DNA from: Pocillopora verrucosa
Taxonomy: Eukaryota > Cnidaria > Anthozoa > Scleractinia > Pocilloporidae
Assembly (NCBI RefSeq): GCF_036669915.1
Contig: NC_089320.1
Span: forward strand, 14,278,787-14,342,786
Reading direction: 5' to 3'
DNA length: 64,000 nucleotides
This document shows, one piece after another, positions 33,420 through 45,377 of the stretch. A model generated the notes under the pieces. It did not search any database, was not told where the DNA came from, and saw only the letters and a list, made by a program, of their open reading frames with translations. Each line of letters opens with the position of its first letter. Position 1 is the stretch's first letter. Position numbers and translations under genes: made by a program.

Positions 33420-36400
33420 TGTTTTTTGTGCTTGCATTTGTTTTTATGCAATTATTGGTTTATCCTGTAACTGTTTTCGTGTGGTTTACACAAAGTGTAA
33501 CCCAAGCTATGTCATGATCCAAGATACTTATTCCTTGCTGGATTTGTCACGGTGAAAAGAGTGCTTGTCACGTGGGTTACTATTGTTGAAGATAGGTTCC
33601 AGTCTATGCTCGGCTAAGTTACCTAAGCTTCAAAGCTTCAGAAAGCGACCCATTTTGCAATGGTGGCTGTAACACGCTGTCAAAGATTGTTTTTTTATCT
33701 AGTTTTTCATTCATCTTTGTTGCTTAGATTTCACACGCCAGCTTTCTTACAGTCAGCTTGTCTTCTAAGTGCAGATTACAGCATGGAGTTGTGCTCTCAC
33801 AGGCCAACATTTCATGGTCTGGACCTTTAGTGCAGGTCGCGCCACCTTGAAACTTAGGAGTCATTATTGACTCTCTGTGTGGTCAAATTTCATGTAAGTC
33901 ATTTACTGGAACATTTTTAATCCTGAATTTCTGTCTATACCATATGCTCAGTAAGAAAATTACTTAACCAGTCTTTTTAGCACATGCAAAGATAAAATTT
34001 TGGTCAAACTGCAGAATACCCTGCCACCCATGTCATTACATGTCATTGAATACAAATAGAATAAACCATTTTTAGCCAGTAGTGAAAATAGGACTTTTTT
34101 GTTGCCATTAGAAAATCAAACACACTGGAAATTCAATTTGACAGCCTCTTTAAATGAAATTATACTTTCATAGCTAAACCAATAAAAGTCACAAACATCT
34201 AACGCCTAAGCTGAAACTGCAGTTTGTTGTTAACATGGTGCTAAATGTCTATTGTGATTGTTTCCAAACTTTGGGGAGTAATCCATTGAAACTCAGTAAC
34301 AAAGTGGTTTTGCTTTTATTAAAATATGAATAGGAGCCTAGTGCTTTAATGTTAATTGAAATGTGATTAGTGTTATGTTTTCCAAGTTATGGTCAGAATT
34401 ATTCAGACCTTAACATTTCATGACTTCCTTCAAGCTTGGCAGTCTTCTAGATTCTCTTCATAATGGTTCAGATAAGCATTGGAATCTATACTTGGTGGCA
34501 ATACATGTGTATTAGGCCTTTATTTGGTAGACTACAACTCCTTTTCAGTTACTTGTTTGGCTTGGTGAATTCATCACAATACTGATATACATGAAAAATT
34601 ACACTTTTTTGATTGGCTGAAAATAGCTAGGTGCCTTTTTCATTATCATTAGTGAAAAAGTAATAACCCATGTACAAAATAATATAAACTAGGCTCAGCA
34701 ACAATAGATCACATTAGAAACCAATCAGATTTACACAAAGTAGGTTGTTCTGATTGATACATGCAGTAGCTGACAAAAATAAACAAAAGCTTGGATACTT
34801 TTATGTATATTGATAAACACTAACAAATTGCATTCTTGAGTAAGAATTCAGCTGAAGGACAAATTTTGATGGCACACACTTCATTTAGTCAATACTGTCA
34901 AATTTATTTGCCATCAGTTTGTTGATTTCTTGTGAATGTGTATCTTTCATGTATACATTATGAATAATTAATAACATGATTTCTCATATGGTAGGCAGCT
35001 GTAAATTTTTCAAATACTTTAAACTGCACACACACTATGAGCTCAACATTTGTTATTTGTGAAAAATTTACTTCTGCTTATTTAGAATACCTAAGTACAC
35101 TTTAATTAACTTAGCTTAGACTTTGTTAAATTTCTATGAAGACAGTTCAATGGAACTGACATTTGTTACGTATATAGTTAAAAGTTAGAGCTACTTGATG
35201 TGGATTAGATAACCATCAGGTATCCTCGGAGACCCAGGGTTCTAATAACATCTGTAGACCCCTTAAAAGCACAGTCTTCACAGATCAGTTCCAAACTGTC
35301 ACAGTCATTCTGAATTTTGATTGGTACCAGAAGTTCAATCTTTTTCTGGCAAATAAGAGTGAAGCAGGCCTCACAAGTCCTCTTGTGTGCTCTAACACAA
35401 AGTGATAAATGAAGTTCAGTTGCTAACCATGTTTGGTTTGGACCTTTTTGTACAGCAGATTAGCACTTTGTGTGATGATGTTAAGTCAACCATTTGCATG
35501 GTGATGTCAAGTTCACCCATTCATTTCTTCACATAACTTGAATTTGGTAGACTCACTGGCATGAAATTACAATTTCAATAATAAGAAGACTTGAAAGCTT
35601 CTGGTAGTTTAAATCATATGATACCATCATGCACTTGCCTGTACATTGAACCTGCTGTGTCTAAGTTATGCCTCTGATTACTGTTCCTGAAATCTATTAT
35701 GGTAACACTCTATCTCTATTGAACTTTCTGTTAAATAAAACCTCCAGGTCAAATTGTAAATCTTATTGGGTTAAAAATTATTAGCAACGTTAACATATTA
35801 AAATATTGCTTGTGTTCTGATCTTGTAATGCACCTATCTTTTTTCCCTAGACTCTTCCATTTGCAACCTCATATCTACCTACCTGAACTAAATTTTTCTG
35901 TGTTCTTTATTGAAAATGCAGTCCCAAAAAACCTAAATACAATAATTATAGTAAACGTTTTGCTCTCAACCAACTGAAAGTTGAACTTTATGCCTTAATG
36001 GACAAAAGAAACCTACACCCAGCATTGTGTTACTTTACATGTATGCATTGTCCAAAATTAGTCATACATTCAAACCAAATCAAGCTCCCAGTGGCTTCTA
36101 GTGTAGATTACATCATTTCCCGAATGCCCCTGCCCTTCTCCAAAGTTTTGTCCTTGTGTACTGGTACACAAAATGTCAAAAATATTCATATGAAATTCTT
36201 CCCTAGAATTCATTTCTCATCATTTGCCTTGGAAAAGACAATCAATCTACACATTTCAGAAGTCAATTCCACTTCGTTACGTAAACATAATCATGACTGA
36301 ATCTATCAGACCACTATGGGAGATTATGCTGATGTTTTTTCAGTTCCTTAAATCCTCGGGTTACATGTGCAACTTTTGTTGTCAAAAAGAGACCTCCATA

Positions 36401-39400
36401 ACAAAGTTTGGCCAATAACTCTCATCTTCAGAATGAACACTTCAGGACTTTTGTATGCTATTTATCTTGTGTTATGATGAACAGGATCAATATTGAAAAC
36501 TATCTAATGGTAATCAGATATTAGCTCTTCTAATAGAAACCCAATGAGACACCAGACACTAAAAAGCAGCTCAATTTCGTAAGCCACACATGTACGCATT
36601 GCGGACCTATTTTTTACAGTGCGCAAGAAAGTATTCTTGAGTATACGTGATCGTGATGCCTCATCCGAGTCCTAGAGTATTCGAGTCGCACACAATACCC
36701 CGCGCAAACCTGGAATATTCGTCGTGACTGTGCTCGAATACCTCGCGTCAGAAATCTCTCTGGCATATTCTTAAAAGTACACCACGCTTGTCTCGTACTC
36801 CTAAAATATTCTGGAGTATTATAGCACACCGTATCTTTGAAGCTATAGTACCAAAAAATGTGTCTGGTTGTTTTATATTCTACGCTGAAAGAAATATTCC
36901 TCTTAAAATTCGCGAAGCACTTCACTCTTTCTACCCTGAAGTGTGCTTCTTGAAAACTCAATCGCGACCCTGAATACTAGCGCATTTGAGGGTATTCTGG
37001 ATACGTACAACAAGTAAAGTTAACCTCGGGCGCCCATTTGAATACGATGCTCACCAAAATTCATTAGTCTCCTTTGGACCTCATATTGCTGTATTGGTTT
37101 TACTGTCAGTTTCCACTCAATACTTACTTCAGCATTGTTGTATGATCATCACTACGTGATATCAAAAGTTTTCGCAGTCATAGTGTGGCGAAGATATTAC
37201 TCTCCTTTCTCGAGTTTATAACTTAATATATCATTATTGAAGAAGTATGCAAGGGGCAAAACAAGTATAATACAGCAGTTAAATTATATATTGATTTGTC
37301 TTTGCACCAAGGGATCAACCTCTGCATGCTTTCCATTTACCGCGTTTTCATCGCGTTTCCTGTACTTAATAGCTACGTCGTTTTTCTTAACGTTTTGTCT
37401 CTTAAGGCTTCCTTCTTTTCAGTATGTCAACGCGAAAATACAAAATTGAATTGAAAAATTTTAAACTTCCGGGAAAGCGACGAGTTCTCAACGACACTCT
37501 GATTGCTTTTCACAATATGTCAGTTTTGAGCTGCCGGGTAGCTGTGAGGTCCTTTACAACAATCAAGACAATGTTAAGCAGAAGCCAGAGTGATTTGAAC
37601 AAGTTGACGCGATTTCGATGGTGAGATCCACTGGGGGTGGTTGTGTGTCATTATTTGTACTTGGGATATCAGAATGGGGTCTTGTAGGCTAGTTTGGTCA
37701 CTCAGATACACTTGTGTTATCAGGGTCCATTTTCCTAAATTAGAGGGCTTGTTTTCATTCAGTTCCTCCTGGTCAAAGGTTCATGTTGATTGATATCAAA
37801 ATTGGGTTGATACCCACTCAATTCAAATTCAAACAAAGAATAGATAGGTGGGGGAAAAAAGGGTTCTCTGTTTGAGGTCCTTGGTAAAAAAATGCGAAAG
37901 GTAATTTTGAAATTCGGCTGCTTCGACAAGGGAAAAGGGAGTGTCACTGGCAAAAACTTTATGAGACGTAAATTAAAAACAGGCTTCTTTTAAATGGTGT
38001 TAATTATAAATAGCAAACAAATAACAATTTCACCTTCTTTCACTATCCACGGATAATGATTTTATGTTAAAGAGATCACAAGTATTGTAATCTTTCTGAA
38101 AGCAATTCATGATCGATGGAAGTTTCCTTCATTCAAATAGGAAACAAAGGGTGTCTAAATAGAAGAAAACTAACACCATTTTGCAGGACTCTCATTTTCA
38201 GAGACCCTCTTAGACACGCATCTATCCCTTTCTACAAATATTTTTGGTTAATACTCACGTTCCAAGTAAAATAAAAACTGTGACCTAACTTAAATGATCT
38301 AGGGAAATTTAAATTTTTTTGCGCAGCTGCGAATAGTTTATTATCATTGGCGACTCGACCAAAACTTCCTTCGTTTTTAGTGCCGCGGCGCTAATATCGC
38401 GCCGCCGACTACTATCACGCTCCGTTTTACTATCTGAATGCCTGGAACAGGCTTTTTTTTTTTTTTTTTTTTCATTTTTAGAAAGTCAAGGCAGGGTGAG
38501 TCTCAATGCGTTGTTTTGTATTTTTGCCAAAAAAGTAAATTTTGTAAGGCAAGGTATCTACAATAGGGCTCATTCGGTCTTCAATACTTTTTTTCTTTTC
38601 GTTTGTTTTCTTTTTGGTTTGTTCATTAAGTGTTTTCATCCTGCGGAAGTTTAATTTAGGATGGATCGTTGAGGCGCAGTTTTGGAAAATCGGCTGAAAC
38701 ACCCACAATTTTTGACACTCATAAAAATTATGTCAATGATAATACTAGTGGTCAAGACTGGAGAATAATCCTCTTTTTTTAATGGTTTATTGACAGTATT
38801 TCTATATACGTGGAATTATCTATCACCTTCAATTTACCTAAGTGTTTAATTTAGACGTTGCTTTTGCCGAAAAGAGTCGAAAACATCGATTAACTGCTAA
38901 ACTCCTCTAACGAAGGGCCATTTCGCGCAGCTGCATTTTATGTGACCTTATCGGCTTGAAAATTATTTCGATCATTATCGTACGCGTCTGGCTCCCTTCA
39001 CATATCCATCACTGTCTAGCCCGTAGGTGAGTTGCCATCTCAATTAACGCATTTCGTCAAGGTTAGATGTGATAGCAATTTAAAACATTAATTTTCTGAA
39101 GATTGGTTTAATGTGTACTGACGAGTCTTGCTAAATTGGCATTTTTCGTTTTCGACTTTTTTTTTTCATTTCATTTTAGAATTGAATTAAGGGAGAGATA
39201 CGCTGCTATATAAATTTATTAGTGATATTGAGATGGAAATTTCGGTGAAATGTTTGTCGAAAAAGAGAGCAAATGGAGAGAAAAAAATAAAAGGAGGTAG
39301 AGGGTGTACAAACACATGAATCAATATCAGCTGGCCCTTTTTGGAGCTTAGTAAGGCAGGGCAGAGGTCTGAGGTGTTTTTGGTTTTTTTTGCTCTGTTT

Positions 39401-39855
39401 GTTTTTTTTTTTTTAACTTTGCACTCTTTACTTAATGTTTTCATTACAACTTGCATTGCAAGCATCATTTTATCAATTTTTCAAAATATCCTGATATACG
39501 AAATTTTCCAATTTTTCATTGTGCCAAAAGTTGCATGCAAACCAATTGAGCTTCCTTTTGAATCAGAGTCTTCGAAAACTAAAATAAAGCATTACACAAA
39601 AATTTCCACTTCAAATGTTTACTACGACCTTCACCAGATCCACATTATTATTTACGCTGACTTTGAATTGATTATTTGCATGACTGGTTAATAAATCGTG
39701 CCACGCATCACATGGAATATTTAAAGTAGATCTAAGAATGGCTTAATTCAATGCTGCATTAGATCTCGTTTCTGATCATAATCACGCAAAACTGTATATT
39801 ATCCCAATGATTAGATTTCTCATGCATTATAATATTGCAGGGAGTTTGAGGATCA
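33420..39855. other. Gene-poor region
   Basis: After the third leader-like repeat (33784-33852), the stretch to about 36500 has no recognisable coding sequence. The 36600-36970 part has many short attatt/gaatac-type motifs and an antisense open frame without known features. A 66-residue open frame at 37424-37624 has no family match I can see. A repeat fragment lies at 38335-38473. The segment just before the GPCR has an acceptor-like tattgcag ending at 39840, 15 bp before its ATG, suggesting a spliced 5' UTR. Confidence 0.4.
38335..38473. repeat. Fragment related to the 14561-14750 foldback element
   Basis: Shares aaacttcc.tcgttt, a ctccgttttact core and an end of gaatgcctggaacaggct with the right half of the element at 14561-14750. 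It is followed by a 20-base T run (38453-38472). The left terminal repeat is not evident, so it is a partial copy. Confidence 0.5.
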
Positions 39856-40998
39856 ATGGCTGAAAATCTTTCTGCACTTTTCACCAATAGTACTAACCGG
39901 TCCTTTTCTGGCACCTCTGCACCTAACCCTTCGATCTACATTTTCACGCCAGCAGGCTCCACGATAAAACAGGCACTGGTATTTTCAATGGTGACTGTGG
40001 CTCTTATCGGATTTGTTGGAGGAAGCTTAATCTTACATTTTCTTTCTCAGAACAAACAACCCATTGTAATACAATCAAGCCGCTTTATAAAAAATCTAAA
40101 TCTGTACATAAAGAGCTTGGCTCTCTCTGACATTTTATCCACTTTGGTATCTCTTCCTTTGACATGTATCCAAATATCTTTTGACCTCTTTCAAACACAC
40201 TGGGCCTGTAAAATAGTTCGTTACTTTAACATTGTTTTTCCGGTCATTACTATTTGCAACTTAGTCGTAATAGGAATTGAAAAGCACCTTTCGTTGAGGA
40301 GAGTGCCACGGACCTTGAGCGCTACAGCGGTTCGCAAGTTGATCTTCCTTGCTTGGTTTGCTGGATTTGCAGTAGTTCTGCTTCCTGCTACGACATTTAC
40401 TGGAATAAGGCACGATTTGAATGAAACACATTTTACAGTGATTTGTAAGTACGATACAGAGTACTTGCCTGCTCGAATTGCCTTTGTATCATTTACTGCA
40501 CTTGTGTATTATCTTCCGTGCATTTTTCTGATCGTAGTGAACACTTTACTGGTTCGAAAGGTACACCTACGGCTAAAAGTGAACATGATGGTCTTTATTC
40601 AGGTGGACAACTCCAAGCAGGCAAAACTAAGGGCAGCCAAAATTCGGGGAACTGTTCTCCTCATAACAATGACGTTCGCTTTTATAATTCCATATTTCGG
40701 TTACATGGGCTACGCTGCATATAACATGATTGCAAAACCCGATATTGACTTTCAGACTGATTACGTCATTCGCTTTTCAAGTGGTGTGATAGCATTTTCC
40801 AATAGCGCAGTAAATTTTGTGATCTACGTAGTGCAGATGAGGGGTTTCAGGATTTTTCTAAAGAAATTTGTGTGTAGTGCGCGTCCAGCAGTCCTACCAG
40901 AACAATTTGACAATGCTGCCAAGCCGGGAACTCGACCGGGGACAACGGCATATTGTGCACAGGTTATTGAAATGGCTGAACTGGAGCCAACACACTGA
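39856..40998 (+). CDS. Class A (rhodopsin-like) GPCR, single exon
   Basis: 380 aa with seven predicted helices: about 38-63, 82-108, 118-146, 159-181, 206-232, 262-290 and 303-326. Class A marks are LALSD in TM2 (Asp92), the Cys118-Cys197 pair, a basic cluster before TM6 and Cys340 as a possible palmitoylation site. N-glycosylation sequons occur at Asn4, 11, 14 and 189. Several switch motifs are atypical: DRY is replaced by IEKH (141-144), the TM6 CWxP by FAFIIP, and NPxxY by NFVIY (320-324). The ligand cannot be told. Single-exon receptors with degenerate DRY/NPxxY motifs form large lineage-specific groups in anthozoans. The start is the first Met after stops and gives an N-terminus of normal length. 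Confidence 0.9.
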   Translation: MAENLSALFTNSTNRSFSGTSAPNPSIYIFTPAGSTIKQALVFSMVTVALIGFVGGSLILHFLSQNKQPIVIQSSRFIKNLNLYIKSLALSDILSTLVSLPLTCIQISFDLFQTHWACKIVRYFNIVFPVITICNLVVIGIEKHLSLRRVPRTLSATAVRKLIFLAWFAGFAVVLLPATTFTGIRHDLNETHFTVICKYDTEYLPARIAFVSFTALVYYLPCIFLIVVNTLLVRKVHLRLKVNMMVFIQVDNSKQAKLRAAKIRGTVLLITMTFAFIIPYFGYMGYAAYNMIAKPDIDFQTDYVIRFSSGVIAFSNSAVNFVIYVVQMRGFRIFLKKFVCSARPAVLPEQFDNAAKPGTRPGTTAYCAQVIEMAELEPTH

Positions 40999-41091
40999 AT
41001 TTATTGTGTATATATTTCATCAGAAGCTATGGATAATGCACAGAAAGGTTTGAGAAGAGATTACAAACCGAGTCTATCAGTTACGATTGAC

Positions 41092-41127
41092 TCCCCCCCC
41101 TCCCCTCCCTCGACTTGCCTTCCCCCG
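41092..41127 (+). repeat. C-rich run, G-quadruplex/i-motif potential
   Basis: ctcccccccctcccctccct is followed by cgacttgccttcccccgc. The minus strand has four G-runs suited to a quadruplex. It lies about 95 bp after the GPCR stop codon, so it would appear as a C-rich element in the 3' UTR. Confidence 0.6.
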
Positions 41128-41878
41128 CTTTAACCCTTTAACTCTTAGATCAAATTTGTCATTCTCCTTTCTGTCAACCTTACAGTTCCTATAATGTTAG
41201 ATCAGAGAATTTAGTATTCGATCAACGAATTATCCCCAACTTGATATTTTTTTATTCTCATCACTTATCTGGTTGATATTGTATTGACATTTTAAGGAGA
41301 AATTCTGTCTTGGTCACTTATGGCAGTGGAAGGATTAAGCGCATTAGAATAAGATATCATTTACTTACTAACATTTGCTTAAGATCTAGAACTGTAAGGT
41401 TAACGAAAGATTGCAGTGATGAGCTATTGCAAGAAAGTATAATGTTCCATTATCTTCTCTTGGTTATTGGTGTGTAAGGTGTAAATATCTTTGTTTTTCT
41501 CAGAGGCAAGGTATTTGTTTTTGTATTTTTATTTTCCTCCGCTTCAGCTTTTTAATATATGTGTACTATAAATTGTATATAGCGAGAGATTATAAATAAT
41601 TCTTGTAGGTAGTTAATAAGTTATCTATGAAAAAAAAAAAAAAGTTGTCTTTATTCCAAATGATCGGAGATCACTGAAATTAAATCAAAATTGTAATCTT
41701 GTACCTGAACCAACTTTTGAAATCTCAAATCTTATTTATTTGTTTGCGTAATTTCTTACCGCGAGTCATCTTTTACACAGAAAATGACGACGTGCAACAT
41801 AAGAAGCTTCGCTTCTTAATGCAATTTCTCTTGAATTCGTTTCTTGTCGTAGTGACGCTGGAATTTTGTAAAGTTTTC

Positions 41879-41960
41879 GAAATGACCACGAAAAACTCAA
41901 TGGCTCTTCTCTAAAAGGTGAAATGACCACGAAAAACTCAATGGCTCTTCTCTAAAAGGT
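41879..41960. repeat. Perfect 41-bp tandem duplication
   Basis: The unit beginning gaaatgaccacgaaaaactc and ending ctctaaaaggt occurs twice head to tail with no differences, so the duplication is recent. Confidence 0.92.
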
Positions 41961-43910
41961 GAAAAAGTGCTTTACGTGAACCCTTCTAACTTTCAAAAAT
42001 TGTGATCTTAATGTACCTCGCCCTCGGTGGGTTTAGAATATATACAAGGTCAATTTTCAGCACCCTTCTCCTTTGAACGGGATGTTAACCTTTCCTAGTG
42101 CTATTTTTCCATTGCTCCAGAACGAACCATCGCTGAAATTAGGGTGAAAAAGGGACATAGATATAAGTAATCTGGGTGGTTACATTAGAATATGAACAAT
42201 CCTCCGCTTGCGAGTTCGAATAATCATCAAACAGACGCTGTTTTACGTTCACTTTAATCTGTGTGAAGTACACGAGACAGCATTCTTGAAAACGAGACTT
42301 TGACGTGTAACTGACGACATTCTTATCTACAGAAAAATCTATCATATGGAGATGAATGTGTAGGTTTTTTCCTCGCCAAGATTTTAATGACTAGCAACAC
42401 CTAAACTTGCTCGATAAATTTTTTTTTTCTACCCTACTCACGACGTGCATTTTAAGACAGTATTTGTTTCTGCATTCAAGGCTTTCACCTATTGTTTGAA
42501 ATCGTAATCCTTCTACTGAAAACTGTCATTTCTGCCGCGCTGCCTCGCAAGTCAAGAAGGCTTCCAAAACCATAATAAAGTCAGCTTAATCGAAATCCCT
42601 TACGGCAAACCCCACACGTAAATGATGGACTTTGAAAACTTAAGATTGAATTGAGAACTTAAAGCCTTATATTCAAAACGTAACAATTTGCTTAACTCCG
42701 GCCTTATAACACTAATTTGCCGACGGCACCTCTTACCAGCCTTTTTGAATCAATTTGAGATGAATCGCTAGATCCGTTATGTAAGCTCTAAATTTTGAAG
42801 AAATGTTTAAAGCTTGTTCCTTCATACTTTTCCTGAAACATCTTCACTAAAGGTTTAAGTCTTCACTGCCCCTCTACATTTTGTTCGACAGTCGAGCGAA
42901 CACGAGCTGAAACTACAACAAAGCCGTACAAATGTCAACTTGGGGAAAAGGCTTCCTCTCACTCATCAAAACTGGCGCGAAATAGCGATGACGTAACGGC
43001 AACTCATTGGCGTGATACCGCATACGCGCAAGATCATGTTTTGAGCTCTGTTTGAGGTGCCAAATACTTATACTTATACTCACTTATACTAAGCTACCTA
43101 TAAAATACTTACTCGATGAATAGTCTTCATGGAGAACGCGTTGTGTTCTATTTATCTTAAAGCATTTTCAATTCGCTCACGAGTCACGACGCCGGCAGCA
43201 GTGACAAGTATGTATACATGTTTGTTCTATTTTAAAAATCGTTTGTTGAGTGTATTGTGAGATCCAATGTTTTGTGGAATCCAAATTTCCCCTAAAGACG
43301 ACAGACAGAAGGACAAAAAAATGTTCGGTTCAAATAAGTCTATTTCGGACTTTTATCATCTTTTATCATCCACAGTCATTAAGTGACGCCGGAAACAATC
43401 TTCACCAACCTTTGGCTTCCACTGAAACGCAAGCATGTGAATTTTCCGTGAACACATTTCCCCTTGAGAAGACTTAACGCTCTTTGGGAGAGCAATACCG
43501 GAAGGCTTTCTAATCGTATTTACATGGGTCGATGCATCTCAAGAACACCTTTTATATTTTAAAAGTTAAAAAAAAAAAGCATAACAAAAGAAACGATTAC
43601 TAAAAGTCTTTGTCAAAAAATATCTTTCTCCTTCAAAGTTTGACTGACAAGCCATTCCCATGCATAGCATGAGATTACCCTTTAGATAATTGTTCAACAA
43701 AAGTTACTCTCTTACCGAGAACTAATTTTATCGGGTTAAGATGAGCAATGGTTTGCATGTATTTTTTACTATTTCTTTCAAATTACTGTCGTTTTGAGTG
43801 TCATTTTCATTAAACCGAGATGGAACTGTTTCAGTTACTGAACACCTTGAAATGGTATCCATACCTTTACAATCTGATTTTTATTTCATTCATCCTCTTT
43901 TTTATTATAA

Positions 43911-44860
43911 CATAGCTAGTAAATTTGTCTAATCAAATTCAATTGCGCGAGCGTGCTTCATATTCCTATTGTGCACGCTCATGACGTCAGCAAACAGATC
44001 CCTCGAGAAAAAAATTTTCCAACGGGTTGAAAATGTTATAAAACAATTGATTCATATGTCAGCTGAGCGTTCATCGAGATATGGAGCACGCAAGAAGCAT
44101 CTCACGCATCTCTCGTGCTCTCCAAACTTCCCGCGTGCTTCATATCTCGATCAACGCACGCTGACGTATGATAGCATAACATAGCTAGTAAATTTTTCTA
44201 ATCAAATTCAAATGCGTGAGCGTGCTTCCTATTCCTTTATAAAATAATTCAAATAGTACACGCGCTCTGATTGGCCATAAAACCATTTTACATGAGCGTA
44301 TGTAAACACGGTTTTCATACTGAATCTTCTCGCGGAGTTCTCCCTGCTATTTATTTAGCAGTAACTCAGTTTCTTTAAGTTTGTTTTGAGTACAGTAATG
44401 GAAGAAGAAGATTATCCTAATTTTTCTTTGGAGTTTAATTTTCCCAGTATTCAAGAAACGGCCGAAAAGCCAAATGAACAACAAGCTTTCCTTCGTTGCA
44501 AGAAGAGGCTCTTTCATTAGTTATTTTATAAAAGAAATTTGGGGGGTTGGGAGAACACTCGATAAGCTGGAAACCACTCTGCTTCGCGTCGTGGTTTCCC
44601 ACTCTTAGCTCGTGTTCTCCCAACCTCCCGCGTGTTTACATCAGGCCATGTAAACACAGAAACCATTTTACATTTCTTCAATTGTGCACGCTCATGACGT
44701 CAGCAAACAAATCCGTCGAGAAAAAAATTTTCCATAGGGTTGAAAATGTTAGAAAACAAATGGTTCATACGTCAGCTGTGCGTTCATCGAGATCTGAAGC
44801 ACGTGGGAAGTTTGGAGAGCACGAAAGATGCGTACGAGTTGCTCGAGGCGTAAATTGTTA
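43911..44860. mobile_element. Composite foldback element
   Basis: A direct repeat (acatagctagtaaattt.tctaatcaaattcaa.tgcg.gagcgtgctt) starts at about 43911 and 44178. Between the copies lies an inverted repeat with arms at about 44055-44095 and 44132-44172 (sharing gatcgagatatg.agcacgc). A second copy of the tgcacgctcatgacgtcagc block with its following 150 bases sits at about 44684-44850. Inside is a strong palindrome (44545-44625) and a 40-codon frame at 44398-44520 starting MEEEDYPNFSLEF, which may be a protein fragment. Nested or rearranged non-autonomous elements are the simplest reading. Confidence 0.6.
44545..44625. repeat. Long hairpin-forming inverted repeat
   Basis: The left arm ggttgggagaacactcgata with agctggaaaccac pairs with the right arm gtggtttcccactcttagct then cgtgttctcccaacc. 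About 30 of 34 positions match by eye, around a loop of about 12 bases. It lies in the middle of the foldback element. Confidence 0.8.
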
Positions 44861-45377
44861 AATGATGCAGAAAATCTTACTAAAATGGCAAGTATTCTCT
44901 AAAATACAGTAGGCCTTAGTGTAAACTTTTCACCTAAAGTTATACCGAATATCTCCTAAACTTGACCCTAGATCACTAAATGTTTCCATACAGTTCTTGC
45001 TCACCATAATCTTGTTCTTGCTCACCATAATTCAGTGAGACTATTTTGTTGTTACTTCACCGCCCGGCGCTAACGTAGCAATAAAAGGATCGCCCTAAGA
45101 AGTTTCTTGTCCATTCTTTCTCTCATTCAACTGGTGAACTTGACAGTTAAGGAAAAATCTTGAGAGGGCACACCTTCAGAACGTCCGTAATTTCCTTCTC
45201 CACCCTTCGTTCAAGGACTGCAGCTTTAAATCGCGACGACAGTATGTCTGTTACGGCTGTAATCTACCGTGACCTCCTTTCCCATTAAGTAACAAGCAGG
45301 AAAATGATTACGAAAACTAGTTGATTATTTGATTAAGCTAGCCCTATATCTGAAGTAATTAACCGTCGCCGTTCCTC

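Larger units (their letters stand above)
40999..45377. other. Intergenic with tandem and foldback repeats
   Basis: Holds the GPCR 3' flank with a C-rich run (41092-41127), an A14 run (41630-41643), a 41-bp tandem duplication (41879-41960) and a composite foldback element (43911-44860). I see no conserved exon. It ends in the 3' UTR of CFAP298. Confidence 0.45.

Noticed and set aside
36614..36961. 115-codon minus-strand frame
   Set aside because: It lies in a region of repeated attatt/gaatac motifs; composition, not conservation, explains the open frame.
39341..39691. 116-codon frame with hydrophobic stretches just before the GPCR
   Set aside because: The hydrophobicity comes from poly-T runs and the frame has no family features.
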